Shown piece by piece: positions 27,875 through 36,445 of a stretch of DNA of 64,000 bases (positions are counted from its first letter, which is position 1; the number at the start of each line of letters is the position of its first letter). The notes under the pieces were generated by a model. That model had not been told where the DNA came from, ran no database searches, and worked only from the letters and a program-made list of their open reading frames with translations. The position numbers and the translations under genes were made by a program. Origin of the DNA: Chryseobacterium indicum (lineage in GTDB: Bacteria > Bacteroidota > Bacteroidia > Flavobacteriales > Weeksellaceae); the NCBI RefSeq assembly GCF_021504595.1, contig NZ_JACSGT010000002.1, positions 124,001 to 188,000 of the forward strand, given 5' to 3'.

Positions 27875-28729
27875 TTATTGTAATTCTATAGGGTTGCTGT
27901 TTCTTTTTGCTTCCTCTTTTACTCTTTCTTCCATCCTTTTTCTGAAATCTCCGGAATTTCCTCCTCCGAATCCACCGCCGCCACGGTTTCCGCCACCGCC
28001 GTCAATTCTCATCGGCGCACCCATTCCGCCACCCTGCGTCATAAATGACATTGGATCTTCCATGAATTTTTTCTGCTGTTTTACATAATCGCCTCTTTTC
28101 ACTTTAATGGTATTTCCAAACTGATTCATTGTCGGGAAATCTGCGATTTTGTAATTTTTCATCAAATCGAAAGAATATTCTCCTTTATCGTCCTCTACTT
28201 TCACGATAAGTCCGGGAAGTCCGCCGAATTTGTATGGTCCGTCCTGATAAGGTAGATCTGTGGTAAACCACGCCGTCCATTTTCTCCCTCCAAAATCTGT
28301 TTCTGCTTTCTGAACTTTATAATCTCCGATTTTTGTGGTTTCTGAAGCAATTTTCCAGTTGATCGGGCGGTCTTCCTCGTAAGTATAAATATCTCTTCCG
28401 ATTCTGTCTTTGAAGGTCATTTTCTGGCTTTTCTTATCTTTTTCAACAGAATAATTGATGTTTGACCGTAAAGCTTCCATCTGATCTCTGTTAAAACCTC
28501 TTGCTCCTCCACTTTGTATGGCTGCCTGAATCACAGAATCTCTTTTAATTCTGTTTTCGGAATAAAAAACAGATTTTTCCGGAGAAATATCCAGATACGC
28601 ATTTTCTGTTTTGGTATCATTTTTATTGGATGCATCGGGTTTCATCGTCACCTGATATACAAATCTGTTGGTTTGTGCAAAAGCGGTCTGCATGAACAGA
28701 GCCAAAGCAAGAATGCCTAATTTTTTCAT
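27875..28729 (-). CDS. GLPGLI family secreted protein
   Basis: 284 residues with a signal peptide (MKKLGILALALFMQTAFA). The family signature appears as FGGLPGLIVKVEDDKGEYSF near residue 170, preceded by KVQKAETDFGGRKWTAWFTTDLP. A Gly-rich tail (GGGGNRGGGGFGGGNSG) leads to a charged C-terminus. GLPGLI proteins are abundant secreted proteins of unknown function in Bacteroidota. Confidence 0.88.
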   Translation of the reverse strand: MKKLGILALALFMQTAFAQTNRFVYQVTMKPDASNKNDTKTENAYLDISPEKSVFYSENRIKRDSVIQAAIQSGGARGFNRDQMEALRSNINYSVEKDKKSQKMTFKDRIGRDIYTYEEDRPINWKIASETTKIGDYKVQKAETDFGGRKWTAWFTTDLPYQDGPYKFGGLPGLIVKVEDDKGEYSFDLMKNYKIADFPTMNQFGNTIKVKRGDYVKQQKKFMEDPMSFMTQGGGMGAPMRIDGGGGNRGGGGFGGGNSGDFRKRMEERVKEEAKRNSNPIELQ

Positions 28730-28965
28730 TTATAGTATATTTTTTGTAAACCGTAATTTTAAAGACTACACAAAAAAAACGTGAAATCTTTGTTTTATTT
28801 ATAGATTTAAAATCCAGATCAAAGTTAAATCAAAAACTACCTAAAGCGTTTCTATTGTGGAAACTTTAAACATTTTTAACAATAAATTCATCCGCGAAAC
28901 ACATCTATTAAGAATAGAATCATTAAAATAGATATCTTCGATTTGAGATTGCGGAAATTAGTTCG

Positions 28966-28973
28966 TATTTTTG
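28966..28973 (+). promoter_or_regulatory. -7 box (TATTTTTG) of the suf operon
   Basis: TAnnTTTG match 28 nt before the first suf gene at 29002. Confidence 0.6.
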
Positions 28974-29001
28974 CATTATTAAATCATTCTAAATAAATAC
29001 A

Positions 29002-29331
29002 ATGATAAAAGTATCAGATCAAGCAAAAGCAAAAGCCATTCAGCTGATGACAGAAGATGGTTTTAAGCCTTTTGAAGACTATATAAGAGTGGGGGTAAAA
29101 AGCGGAGGATGCTCTGGTTTAGAATATGTTCTGAAGTTTGATAACGAAAAAACAGATGCCGACCAGATTTTTGAAGACAATGATATCAAAATTATTGTAG
29201 ATAAAAAATCAATCCTCTATTTGGCTGGAACCACTCTTGAATATTCAGGAGGTTTAAACGGAAAAGGATTTGTTTTTAACAATCCGAATGCATCCAGAAC
29301 CTGCGGATGCGGTGAGAGTTTTTCTTTGTAA
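29002..29331 (+). CDS. sufA: SufA/IscA-type iron-sulfur carrier
   Basis: 109 residues, the family length. The three conserved cysteines are in SGGCSGLEY and at the C-terminus in TCGCGESFSL. A-type carriers receive Fe-S clusters from the SufBCD scaffold and pass them to apoproteins. First gene of the suf operon, 79 nt before sufB. Confidence 0.93.
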   Translation: MIKVSDQAKAKAIQLMTEDGFKPFEDYIRVGVKSGGCSGLEYVLKFDNEKTDADQIFEDNDIKIIVDKKSILYLAGTTLEYSGGLNGKGFVFNNPNASRTCGCGESFSL

Positions 29332-29410
29332 AAAGACATTGGATGCAGATTTCAGATGTAGATAAAAAATCAGATCTGAAATCTGTCTTCTAAAATCTTA
29401 AAAAAAAATA

Positions 29411-30859
29411 ATGAATAAATATACTGAAGACGATCTAAGAGTCGATCTGGAAAATAAAAAATACGAATTCGGATGGGAAACAAAAATCGATTACGAAGAT
29501 TTTCCAACGGGTTTAAATGAAGACATCGTCCGTGCAATTTCTGCTAAAAAAGAAGAGCCGGAATGGATGACGGAATGGCGTCTGGAATCGTTCAGAATCT
29601 GGCAGAAAATGACGGAGCCGGACTGGGCAAATATTAAATATGAAAAGCCCGATTTTCAGGCAATTAAATATTATGCTGCACCAAAAGTAAAACCTGAACT
29701 GGAAAGTCTGGATGAAGTAGATCCTGAATTGCTGAAGACATTCGAAAAATTAGGAATCAACATTGAAGAACAGAAAAGACTTTCAGGAGTTGCGGTAGAC
29801 ATCGTAATGGATTCCGTTTCTGTAAAAACTACTTTTCAGGATACTTTGATGGAGAAAGGAATTATTTTCTGCTCCATTTCCGAAGCAATTAAAAACCATC
29901 CTGATTTAGTAAGAAAATATCTTGGAAAAGTAGTTCCGAGAGGAGATAATTTCTATGCAGCTCTTAATTCCGCAGTATTTTCTGACGGAAGTTTCTGCTA
30001 CATTCCGAAAGGCGTAAGATGTCCGATGGAATTGTCTACGTATTTCAGAATCAATCAGGCAGGAACAGGTCAGTTTGAAAGAACACTTGTCATTGCAGAT
30101 GAAGGAAGTTATGTTTCTTACCTTGAAGGCTGTACAGCTCCGTCAAGAGATGAAAACCAGCTTCACGCAGCGGTTGTTGAGCTGATCGCAATGGATGATG
30201 CTGAAATTAAATATTCCACCGTACAAAACTGGTATCCCGGAAATGAAGAAGGAAAAGGAGGGGTTTTCAATTTTGTAACGAAAAGAGGACTTTGCGAAAG
30301 AAATGCAAAAATCTCATGGACTCAGGTTGAAACCGGTTCTGCGGTAACATGGAAATATCCGTCTTGTATTTTGAAAGGAGATCATTCCATCGGTGAGTTC
30401 TACTCTATCGCCGTTACGAATAATCACCAATATGCAGATACAGGAACCAAAATGATCCACATCGGTAAGAATACGAAATCTACCATTATTTCCAAAGGTA
30501 TTTCCGCAGGAAAATCCAATAATTCCTACAGAGGTCTGGTAAAAGTAATGCCTTCTGCAAAAGGAGCAAGAAATTTCTCTCAGTGCGATTCTTTATTGAT
30601 GGGGAATGAATGTGGAGCTCATACTTTCCCTTATATTGAAATTAAAGATCCGACTGCACAACTGGAGCACGAAGCAACCACTTCAAAAATCGGGGAAGAC
30701 CAGATTTTCTACTGTAACCAGAGAGGAATTGATACCGAAAGAGCTATTGCTCTGATTGTAAATGGTTTCAGCAAAGAAGTTTTAAATAAACTACCAATGG
30801 AATTTGCTATTGAAGCCCAGAAATTACTGGAGATTTCTCTGGAAGGTTCTGTGGGGTAA
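29411..30859 (+). CDS. sufB: Fe-S cluster assembly scaffold SufB
   Basis: 482 residues, full length. Diagnostic blocks: [63 protein letters not shown], and [42 protein letters not shown]. SufB is the main scaffold of the SufBC2D complex and carries the catalytic Cys (in NECGAHTFP). The stop codon is followed six bases later by the left repeat of the GxxExxY cassette. Confidence 0.97.
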   Translation: MNKYTEDDLRVDLENKKYEFGWETKIDYEDFPTGLNEDIVRAISAKKEEPEWMTEWRLESFRIWQKMTEPDWANIKYEKPDFQAIKYYAAPKVKPELESLDEVDPELLKTFEKLGINIEEQKRLSGVAVDIVMDSVSVKTTFQDTLMEKGIIFCSISEAIKNHPDLVRKYLGKVVPRGDNFYAALNSAVFSDGSFCYIPKGVRCPMELSTYFRINQAGTGQFERTLVIADEGSYVSYLEGCTAPSRDENQLHAAVVELIAMDDAEIKYSTVQNWYPGNEEGKGGVFNFVTKRGLCERNAKISWTQVETGSAVTWKYPSCILKGDHSIGEFYSIAVTNNHQYADTGTKMIHIGKNTKSTIISKGISAGKSNNSYRGLVKVMPSAKGARNFSQCDSLLMGNECGAHTFPYIEIKDPTAQLEHEATTSKIGEDQIFYCNQRGIDTERAIALIVNGFSKEVLNKLPMEFAIEAQKLLEISLEGSVG

Positions 30860-30865
30860 TTTTAT

Positions 30866-30941
30866 TTTATCGCAAAGCTAAACTAAGCTTTTTTAGTCGC
30901 TTACTATTTATTCTCAAGATAAACAAAGGCGCTAACGCTTA
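30866..30941 (+). repeat. Left inverted repeat of the GxxExxY cassette
   Basis: The inner 26 bases (30916-30941) are an exact reverse complement of 31434-31459. The outer 22 bases (30866-30887) match the reverse complement of 31485-31506 at 20 positions. The middle is diverged. The repeat begins 6 nt after the sufB stop. Confidence 0.85.
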
Positions 30942-30989
30942 GGAAAGTAATACAAAGTTTTTAAATTGAATTCCTACAATTAACTTGTG

Positions 30990-30997
30990 TATCTTTG
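30990..30997 (+). promoter_or_regulatory. -7 box (TATCTTTG) inside the cassette
   Basis: TAnnTTTG match 14 nt before ATG 31012, with a TTG at 30966-30968 at -33 spacing. It gives the cassette gene its own promoter and supports 31012 over an upstream start at 30985. Confidence 0.6.
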
Positions 30998-31011
30998 CGA
31001 AAATTATACAA

Positions 31012-31392
31012 ATGACAGAAAATGAAATTTCAAAAATTGTTTTTGAAAGTGGATTAAAAATTCACAGAAAATTAGGAATAGGCTTGTATGAAAGCATTTA
31101 TGAAGAATGTTTATTTTATGAATTGAAAAAAGCCGGGATTAATGTGGAAAAGCAAAAATCTCTTAATATTCAATACGAAGAACTATTTTTAGAAAATGCT
31201 TTCAGAATGGATTTACTAGTTGAAAACAAAGTGGTTTTAGAGATAAAATCTGTTGAAAATTTAACCAATTTTCACGCTGCACAAGTAAAAAATTATGTAA
31301 GACTTGGAAATTATAAGTTAGGAATGCTTATCAATTTCAATTCTCAACTTTTTAAAAACGGAGTTATGAGAATTGCAAATGGTCTTGATTAA
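31012..31392 (+). CDS. GxxExxY protein (PD-(D/E)XK nuclease-like)
   Basis: 126 residues. The name-giving motif is GLYESIY near residue 25, and the nuclease-fold core is FRMDLLVENKVVLEIKSVE (Asp, then ExK) near residue 64-83. These small proteins are frequent in Bacteroidota and have no settled function; the fold predicts DNA or RNA cleavage. It lies inside the suf operon, in the same direction, with its own promoter and framed by inverted repeats, so it looks like an inserted cassette and not a SUF component. Confidence 0.85.
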   Translation: MTENEISKIVFESGLKIHRKLGIGLYESIYEECLFYELKKAGINVEKQKSLNIQYEELFLENAFRMDLLVENKVVLEIKSVENLTNFHAAQVKNYVRLGNYKLGMLINFNSQLFKNGVMRIANGLD

Positions 31393-31433
31393 TTTCAGAT
31401 ATAAATGTAATTAAAGAAATAGTATTTCATTGA

Positions 31434-31506
31434 TAAGCGTTAGCGCCTTTGTTTATCTTATAAAAGCAAAGGGAGATTAAAAATCTTAGTCTAGCCTTGC
31501 GATAAA
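31434..31506 (-). repeat. Right inverted repeat of the GxxExxY cassette
   Basis: Mirror of the left repeat at 30866-30941; it ends 9 nt before the sufC start codon. The pair delimits a 641-bp segment placed exactly in the sufB-sufC gap. Confidence 0.85.
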
Positions 31507-31515
31507 TTTAAACGT

Positions 31516-32262
31516 ATGTTAGAGATAAAAAACTTACACGCCAAAATTGAAGACGGCGACAAAGAAATTTTAAAAGGAATTAATCTTGAAATAAAGCCGG
31601 GTGAAGTTCACGCCATTATGGGACCGAACGGAGCCGGAAAATCTACGCTTTCTTCTGTTATCGCAGGAAAAGAAGATTATGAAGTTACAGACGGAGAAAT
31701 TATCTTCGGAGGTGAAAACATCATCGAAGATGCTCCTGAAGAAAGAGCCCACAAAGGAATTTTCCTTTCTTTCCAGTATCCGGTAGAAATTCCGGGCGTT
31801 TCTGTAACCAACTTCATCAAAGCAGCGATGAACGAAAACAGAAAAGCGAACGGGTTGGGAGAAATGCCGGCAAAAGAGATGTTGGCAATGATTCGTGAGA
31901 AATCTGAAAAATTAGGTATTAAAAAAGATTTCCTTTCAAGATCTTTAAACGAAGGTTTTTCCGGAGGTGAAAAGAAAAGAAATGAAATTTTCCAGATGAT
32001 GATGCTGGATCCGAAACTGGCTATTTTGGATGAAACCGATTCAGGATTGGACATTGATGCGTTAAGAATTGTTGCAGATGGTGTAAATGCTTTCAAAAAC
32101 GAAGGAAATGCAGTTCTTCTGATTACCCACTATCAGAGATTGCTGAACTATATTCAGCCTGATTTTGTTCACGTTTTAGCCAACGGGAAAATCATCAAAA
32201 CCGGTGATAAATCTCTTGCGTTAGAGCTTGAAGAAAAAGGGTACGACTGGCTTTTAAATTAA
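31516..32262 (+). CDS. sufC: Fe-S assembly ATPase SufC
   Basis: 248 residues. ABC ATPase motifs: Walker A GPNGAGKST (about 36-44), the SufC-type signature FSGGEKKRNEIFQMM, Walker B LAILDETDSGLD, and the switch His in LLITHYQRLL. Powers conformational change of SufB-SufD during cluster assembly. Separated from sufB by the GxxExxY cassette. Confidence 0.97.
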   Translation: MLEIKNLHAKIEDGDKEILKGINLEIKPGEVHAIMGPNGAGKSTLSSVIAGKEDYEVTDGEIIFGGENIIEDAPEERAHKGIFLSFQYPVEIPGVSVTNFIKAAMNENRKANGLGEMPAKEMLAMIREKSEKLGIKKDFLSRSLNEGFSGGEKKRNEIFQMMMLDPKLAILDETDSGLDIDALRIVADGVNAFKNEGNAVLLITHYQRLLNYIQPDFVHVLANGKIIKTGDKSLALELEEKGYDWLLN

Positions 32263-32337
32263 TTAAAAGATTAAAAAATTCGGAGATTTTATCTGATCTC
32301 TTAGTTTAACAATTTCAGCCAAACAAAAAAAGAAAAA

Positions 32338-33672
32338 ATGGTGCAAACCACAGATATACCAGTAATGGCATTAAAAGAACAGATCATACAAAACCATAAT
32401 GAATTTTTGGAGAGCCTTCGTCACAGATTTCTGGATGAAGATCGTAAAGCAGCTCTTCAGAGGTTCGAAAAAGCTGGTTTTCCTACAAAAAAGGACGAAG
32501 AATATAAATATACCAACTTAAAAGAAATTACTGAGAAAGCTTATAACTTTTTCCCGAAAGAAAGTCACAACATCACCAAAGAACAGTTGGACCATCTGCA
32601 CTTAGGTGAAGAGAATTTCGACTGGATTACTTTCGTGAACGGTAAACTTCATAAAGAATTATCTAAAGTTTCCATTGAAAATGTTGAGTTTCTTTCATTC
32701 AATTATGCATTGAATGATGAGAAACACAGAGATGTTTTCGAGAAATATTTCAATACGATTGCTGAAGATCAATCTGCTTTCACGAATTTGAATCAGGCAT
32801 ACTGCAAATACGGATTCTTTCTTAAAGTTCCCAAAAATGTAGTGATTGAAAAACCGATTCACGTTTTTTATATTTCTCAGAATCAGGAAGAAAACACATT
32901 CTACAATACGAGAAATTTATTAATCGTAGATGAAGGTGCCAAAGTGGAAATCATTGAAAGTCATCACAATTTTGACAGTACTTATGTTCTGACCAATTCT
33001 GTGACGGAAATTTTTACTTATCCGAACGCAAAAGCGGACTGGCATAAATTACAGAACGACAACGATACCTCTTATTTACTCGACAATACTTTCGCAAAAC
33101 AGGAAAAAGACAGCTTAACGACGGTAAATACGTTCTCTTTCGGAGGTAAACTGGTAAGAAATAATCTGGATTTCATTCAGAACGGATCGAATATCAATTC
33201 ATTCATGAACGGAATTACCATTATCGGGAAAGATCAGTTGGTAGATCATCACACGGCGGTTCACCACAATCAACCAAATTGTGAAAGTTACCAGAATTAT
33301 AAAGGTATTTTCGACGGAAAATCTCACGGGGTTTTCAACGGAAAGGTTTTCGTTGATAAAATTGCCCAGAAAACGAATGCTTATCAGCAAAACAACAATG
33401 TTTTACTCAGCGAAGGAGCAACGATTGATACCAAACCTCAGCTTGAAATTTTTGCAGATGATGTAAAATGTTCTCACGGTTGTACAGTAGGACAATTGAA
33501 TGAAGATGCGTTATTTTATCTGAGAGCAAGAGGGATTTCTAAAAAGGAAGCTCAGGCGTTATTGTTATATGCTTTTGCGAACGATGCCATGCAGAACATT
33601 GACATCGAGCCATTAAAAGAAAAAATTTCAAAGCTTCTGGCAGAGAAGCTTCAGGTTGATATAGAGTTTTAA
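32338..33672 (+). CDS. sufD: Fe-S assembly scaffold subunit SufD
   Basis: 444 residues. N-terminal helical part (EEYKYTNLKEI), then the SufB/SufD beta-helix, with DHHTAVHHNQPNCESYQNYKGIFDGKSHGVFNGKV and KCSHGCTVGQLNEDALFYLRARGI. Forms the scaffold with SufB and SufC2. A terminator follows, and no sufS or sufE lies downstream in this window. Confidence 0.95.
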   Translation: MVQTTDIPVMALKEQIIQNHNEFLESLRHRFLDEDRKAALQRFEKAGFPTKKDEEYKYTNLKEITEKAYNFFPKESHNITKEQLDHLHLGEENFDWITFVNGKLHKELSKVSIENVEFLSFNYALNDEKHRDVFEKYFNTIAEDQSAFTNLNQAYCKYGFFLKVPKNVVIEKPIHVFYISQNQEENTFYNTRNLLIVDEGAKVEIIESHHNFDSTYVLTNSVTEIFTYPNAKADWHKLQNDNDTSYLLDNTFAKQEKDSLTTVNTFSFGGKLVRNNLDFIQNGSNINSFMNGITIIGKDQLVDHHTAVHHNQPNCESYQNYKGIFDGKSHGVFNGKVFVDKIAQKTNAYQQNNNVLLSEGATIDTKPQLEIFADDVKCSHGCTVGQLNEDALFYLRARGISKKEAQALLLYAFANDAMQNIDIEPLKEKISKLLAEKLQVDIEF

Positions 33673-33694
33673 CAATATATAATTGATTAATAAG

Positions 33695-33731
33695 AAGGCT
33701 GTTTCATTTTTGAAGCAGCTTTTATTTTTTT
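33695..33731 (+). terminator. Terminator of the suf operon
   Basis: A 12-bp stem with two G-U pairs (33695-33706 with 33711-33722), followed by a T-rich tract. Confidence 0.75.
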
Positions 33732-33748
33732 CATTCTTAAAAATTTTA
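33722..33748 (+). repeat. AT-rich direct repeat, copy 1 (left side of toxin island)
   Basis: 27 bases that recur at 44722-44749 with a single extra T in the poly-T tract. The shared core is CATTCTTAAAAATTTTA. Confidence 0.55.
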
Positions 33749-34053
33749 TAAAATAATTTTCTGAGTTTGCACTGTTATCTATAAGGTTTTTAATAGCAGA
33801 ATTTTTTAATAACCATATAATATCCACTTTTTAGGCTTTCTAAATTCTATTATTCTTTGCTCTGTTAAAATAATTTTATTCAATTCTTATAATATGATAT
33901 ATTCAGATTTACTTTATTTAATCCTTTGCTATATCTAAAGAATTATGATTAATAGTAATGTTTTATTGTCCATAATCTATAAAAGAATGTAAGTCTCCCC
34001 GAAGGTTGGACAGAATTATACCCTCATTTTGTTTTGTAAAACTATAAAATATT

Positions 34054-34950
34054 TCATTGCGGTGATGTTGGTGTTGAATGATTTTGTTGGAAAGGAGAAA
34101 ACTCGGAGATGGAATTCTGTTTAGACGAGTTTTCCTTTTTCAACAAATATTGCATTGGAGAAAGATTCTGTAAACTTTCGTGTGGTCTTTTGTTATTATA
34201 ATGTTCCACCCATTCCGTGGTAATTTCTCGTACTTCTACTAAATTGTTGAAAATTCTGGCATCCAAAACTTCGGTGCGGTAGCTACGATTGAATCTCTCA
34301 ATAAAAGCATTCTGTGTAGGTTTTCCAGGTTGAATATATCGGATTTCAATCCTATGCCTGTGGCACCAATTTGTGAAAACACTACTCGTAAACTCTGGAC
34401 CATTATCAGTTCGAATTGCTTTGGGTTTTCCTCTTTCTTTCACAATCCATTCCAACAAATCCGTCATATGAATCGCTCCGATGGAAAGCCCAATCTCAAT
34501 CCAAATTGATTCGCGGTTGTAATCATCAATGATATTCAATGTTCTAAATCTTCTCGAATTGAAAAGCGCATCACTCATAAAATCGATACTCCAAACTTCA
34601 TTGTAGTTTCTTGGAACTTCCAGATTTTTTCGTTCTCTCGAAGCCAATCTTCTCTTGCGTTTCCTTAAAAGATTCAATCCTAATTTTTTGTAAATACGAT
34701 ACACTTTCTTGTGATTACAAGAAAAACCTTGATTCCTCAGACTATGAAATATTTTCTTGAATCCATAGCTAGGATGTTTCTCTGAAAGTTCATTCAGGCA
34801 ACCAATGAGTTCTGTGTCTTCCTTTCTTTGGGGCTGATAATAATAACTGCTCCTTTCCAAATTAAGAGATTTACACGCCTGCCGGATGTTTATCGAATAT
34901 TCTGACACAAGGTAATTCACAACTTCTCGTTTCGTAGCAGGCTTTACCAC
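34054..34950 (-). CDS. IS3-family transposase OrfB (DDE integrase core)
   Basis: 298 residues. An HTH_21-type N-terminus (SEKHPSYGFKKIFHSLRNQG) precedes the rve domain, with catalytic residues in VWSIDFMSD (Asp), IRTDNGPEF (Asp) and FIERFNRSYRTEVLD (Glu). The triad is intact. It starts with GTG overlapping the end of OrfA, next to an AAAAAAG run suitable for -1 frameshifting, so an OrfAB fusion is expected as in other IS3 elements. Confidence 0.92.
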   Translation of the reverse strand: MVKPATKREVVNYLVSEYSINIRQACKSLNLERSSYYYQPQRKEDTELIGCLNELSEKHPSYGFKKIFHSLRNQGFSCNHKKVYRIYKKLGLNLLRKRKRRLASRERKNLEVPRNYNEVWSIDFMSDALFNSRRFRTLNIIDDYNRESIWIEIGLSIGAIHMTDLLEWIVKERGKPKAIRTDNGPEFTSSVFTNWCHRHRIEIRYIQPGKPTQNAFIERFNRSYRTEVLDARIFNNLVEVREITTEWVEHYNNKRPHESLQNLSPMQYLLKKENSSKQNSISEFSPFQQNHSTPTSPQ

Positions 34951-35213
34951 TTTTTTGACAAAACGTCCTTCAATGCTTCATGTTCCAAGCTCAAATTGGC
35001 AAACATCTTCTTCAAACGATTGTTCTCAGATTCCAGTTCCTTGATTTTCTGTAGTTCTTTGGTAGAAGTTATCCCACCAAATTTCTTTTTCCAATCGTGT
35101 AAGGTTTGGTAGTGGAAACCGTATTTTCGAGACAATTCTCTTGCGGTCTGCCCTGATTCATACTCTTTCAAAATTGCCAAAATTTGGCTGTCTGTAAATT
35201 TGCTCGTTCTCAT
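34944..35213 (-). CDS. IS3-family transposase OrfA (HTH)
   Basis: 89 residues. The helix-turn-helix (SDSQILAILKEYESG-type start, TARELSRKYGFHYQTLHDWKKKFGG) is followed by a leucine-zipper-like coil (KELESENNRLKKMFANLSLEHEALKDVL). It binds the terminal repeats and overlaps OrfB by 7 nt. Confidence 0.9.
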   Translation of the reverse strand: MRTSKFTDSQILAILKEYESGQTARELSRKYGFHYQTLHDWKKKFGGITSTKELQKIKELESENNRLKKMFANLSLEHEALKDVLSKKW

Positions 35214-35251
35214 AGCCTAAAATTAATTGTTTTTTCTCGTTAATCTTAGGG

Positions 35252-35812
35252 TTATAAATTGTCCAGTTTTTTGGGAGACTTACAAGAATTCTTGTCAATA
35301 AACATCTGGAAAGTAGTATCTGTGATTTCTATTTTCAGAATAGGACTATCGTCTATGGTAAAAACAGTTTTGCCATTGTGGGTAGTTTCTGTAAACTGTT
35401 TGCCTCGTAATGCATTTTTTACAATCGTTTTTAAACCTGAAAATGGAACTGTAAACTCTAAAAATAGATTATCCAAGTACTCTGTATCTCCGCCAAATAT
35501 CTTTTTAACTCCATATTTAAAATCAAACTTCAAATTTTTAATATCTTCTCTTTTTGAGTTTTCTTTTTTTGTATTCCTTTCATACTCTACAATACTTGAC
35601 CAAACAGGCATTGGATTAGCATATTTTTTCTTGAAAACCTTTATAATAGTAGCTATTAATTCATTCAAAGAACTTTTATATAACAATTCTTCTAATTTTT
35701 CTTCTTTTTCAAGGTTTTCTTGAGCATTTGAATCGAAATCTCCATCCAACATTGTCCTATATTTTATAGGCGTTATGTAATATAAAACATCTAAATCTTT
35801 TTCTGTTATCAT
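35252..35812 (-). CDS. Candidate immunity protein with C-terminus replaced by IS sequence
   Basis: 186 residues, no recognised family. Soluble, charged, with no signal peptide. The last ten residues (CKSPKKLDNL) are read from the end of the IS3 element. Without the IS the frame would run NSFIDYGQ then stop at 33963, only six residues of native tail. The fold is therefore probably intact. It starts 3 nt after the toxin-tail fragment at 35816-35983, the usual toxin-immunity spacing, which is the main reason for the immunity call (inference). Confidence 0.55.
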   Translation of the reverse strand: MITEKDLDVLYYITPIKYRTMLDGDFDSNAQENLEKEEKLEELLYKSSLNELIATIIKVFKKKYANPMPVWSSIVEYERNTKKENSKREDIKNLKFDFKYGVKKIFGGDTEYLDNLFLEFTVPFSGLKTIVKNALRGKQFTETTHNGKTVFTIDDSPILKIEITDTTFQMFIDKNSCKSPKKLDNL

Positions 35813-35815
35813 AAT

Positions 35816-35983
35816 TTATAATTTTTTATAGCGAATATATTCGACTCTTCCATCAAGTTGTTTCATAATTTCTTTAAAAACATCATCTGTTACTTTTATA
35901 TCCATTTCTTCTGAATGATAAAGAAGTTGGTTTACCGCACGTATCTCTCCGCGAGATGCCGTAATGCCAGCTCTCTCTATCAT
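35816..35983 (-). pseudogene. Orphan toxin C-terminal fragment (second module)
   Basis: From ATG 35983, or open slightly further upstream, 55 residues: MIERAGITASRGEI... ending DGRVEYIRYKKL just before the next start codon. No family recognised. Position immediately before a small soluble gene, within an array of toxin and immunity modules, suggests the last piece of a toxin domain whose front part was lost. A short real gene cannot be excluded. Confidence 0.45.
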
Positions 35984-35999
35984 TTCTGGAGAGAAAATA

Positions 36000-36028
36000 A
36001 AAAAAGACAGCCTTTTGAGACTGTCTCT
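36000..36028 (-). terminator. Terminator after the 136-aa candidate immunity gene
   Basis: An AGACAG/CTGTCT stem (36005-36010 with 36021-36026), followed on the minus strand by seven T. Confidence 0.75.
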
Positions 36029-36034
36029 TATGAT

Positions 36035-36445
36035 TTATTTCCAAAATTTTTTGTAATATTCTTTTTCAATTTTAGAAAATTCTTCTTCAGAAACACTAAT
36101 CTTTTTATCTTTATTTTTTATTACGTGTTTTACAAAATCAGAATCTATTTTTATGTTAGGATATTTTTTTATATATTCTATAATATATTGAGGCCATAGC
36201 CAAATACCATCTGTGTAACAAGCATAGTAGGCGATGAAATTATCATCATCGTAATTATCCGTTCCAAACAAGGGGTCTTTTGCGTCATCAACACATCCCA
36301 TTTGAGGTACTGCTAAAATTCCTTTTTGTAAATATTCTAAAACCTCTTTTCTCTTATCATTTATAGAATTGCCATCTATAATTAGATCATGTATACTTTT
36401 AGAGACTTTATTATCATGCTCTTTTACAAATCCAAAATATTTCAT
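36035..36445 (-). CDS. Candidate immunity protein for the orphan metallopeptidase module
   Basis: 136 residues, soluble and acidic in the middle: GILAVPQMGCVDDAKDPLFGTDNYDDDNF then YACYTDGIWLWPQYIIEYIKKYP. The pattern of a conserved MGC, a Tyr/Trp-rich TDGIWLWP and an acidic surface is typical of small immunity proteins of Bacteroidota polymorphic toxins, though I cannot name the family. Its start overlaps the end of the preceding broken toxin frame, consistent with a toxin-immunity pair. A terminator follows. Confidence 0.6.
   Translation of the reverse strand: MKYFGFVKEHDNKVSKSIHDLIIDGNSINDKRKEVLEYLQKGILAVPQMGCVDDAKDPLFGTDNYDDDNFIAYYACYTDGIWLWPQYIIEYIKKYPNIKIDSDFVKHVIKNKDKKISVSEEEFSKIEKEYYKKFWK

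Larger units (their letters stand above)
33673..33987. other. AT-rich gap between the suf operon and the IS3 element
   Basis: It holds the sufD terminator and a 27-bp repeat that recurs at 44722. At 33963-33987 it holds the original 3' end of the immunity-like gene now interrupted by the IS. The rest is very AT-rich and I see no gene. Confidence 0.6.
33988..35284 (-). mobile_element. IS3-family insertion sequence (IS407-like)
   Basis: 1297 bp with imperfect terminal inverted repeats, both starting TGTAAGTCTCCC. A 4-bp target duplication AGAA lies at 33984-33987 and 35285-35288. It contains two overlapping transposase frames on the minus strand. Removing the element and one AGAA restores an uninterrupted reading frame across the insertion point, which confirms the boundaries. 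Confidence 0.92.

Noticed and set aside
35915..36199. 94-codon plus-strand frame
   Set aside because: Phe/Tyr-rich shadow across the terminator and start of the immunity array; no RBS.
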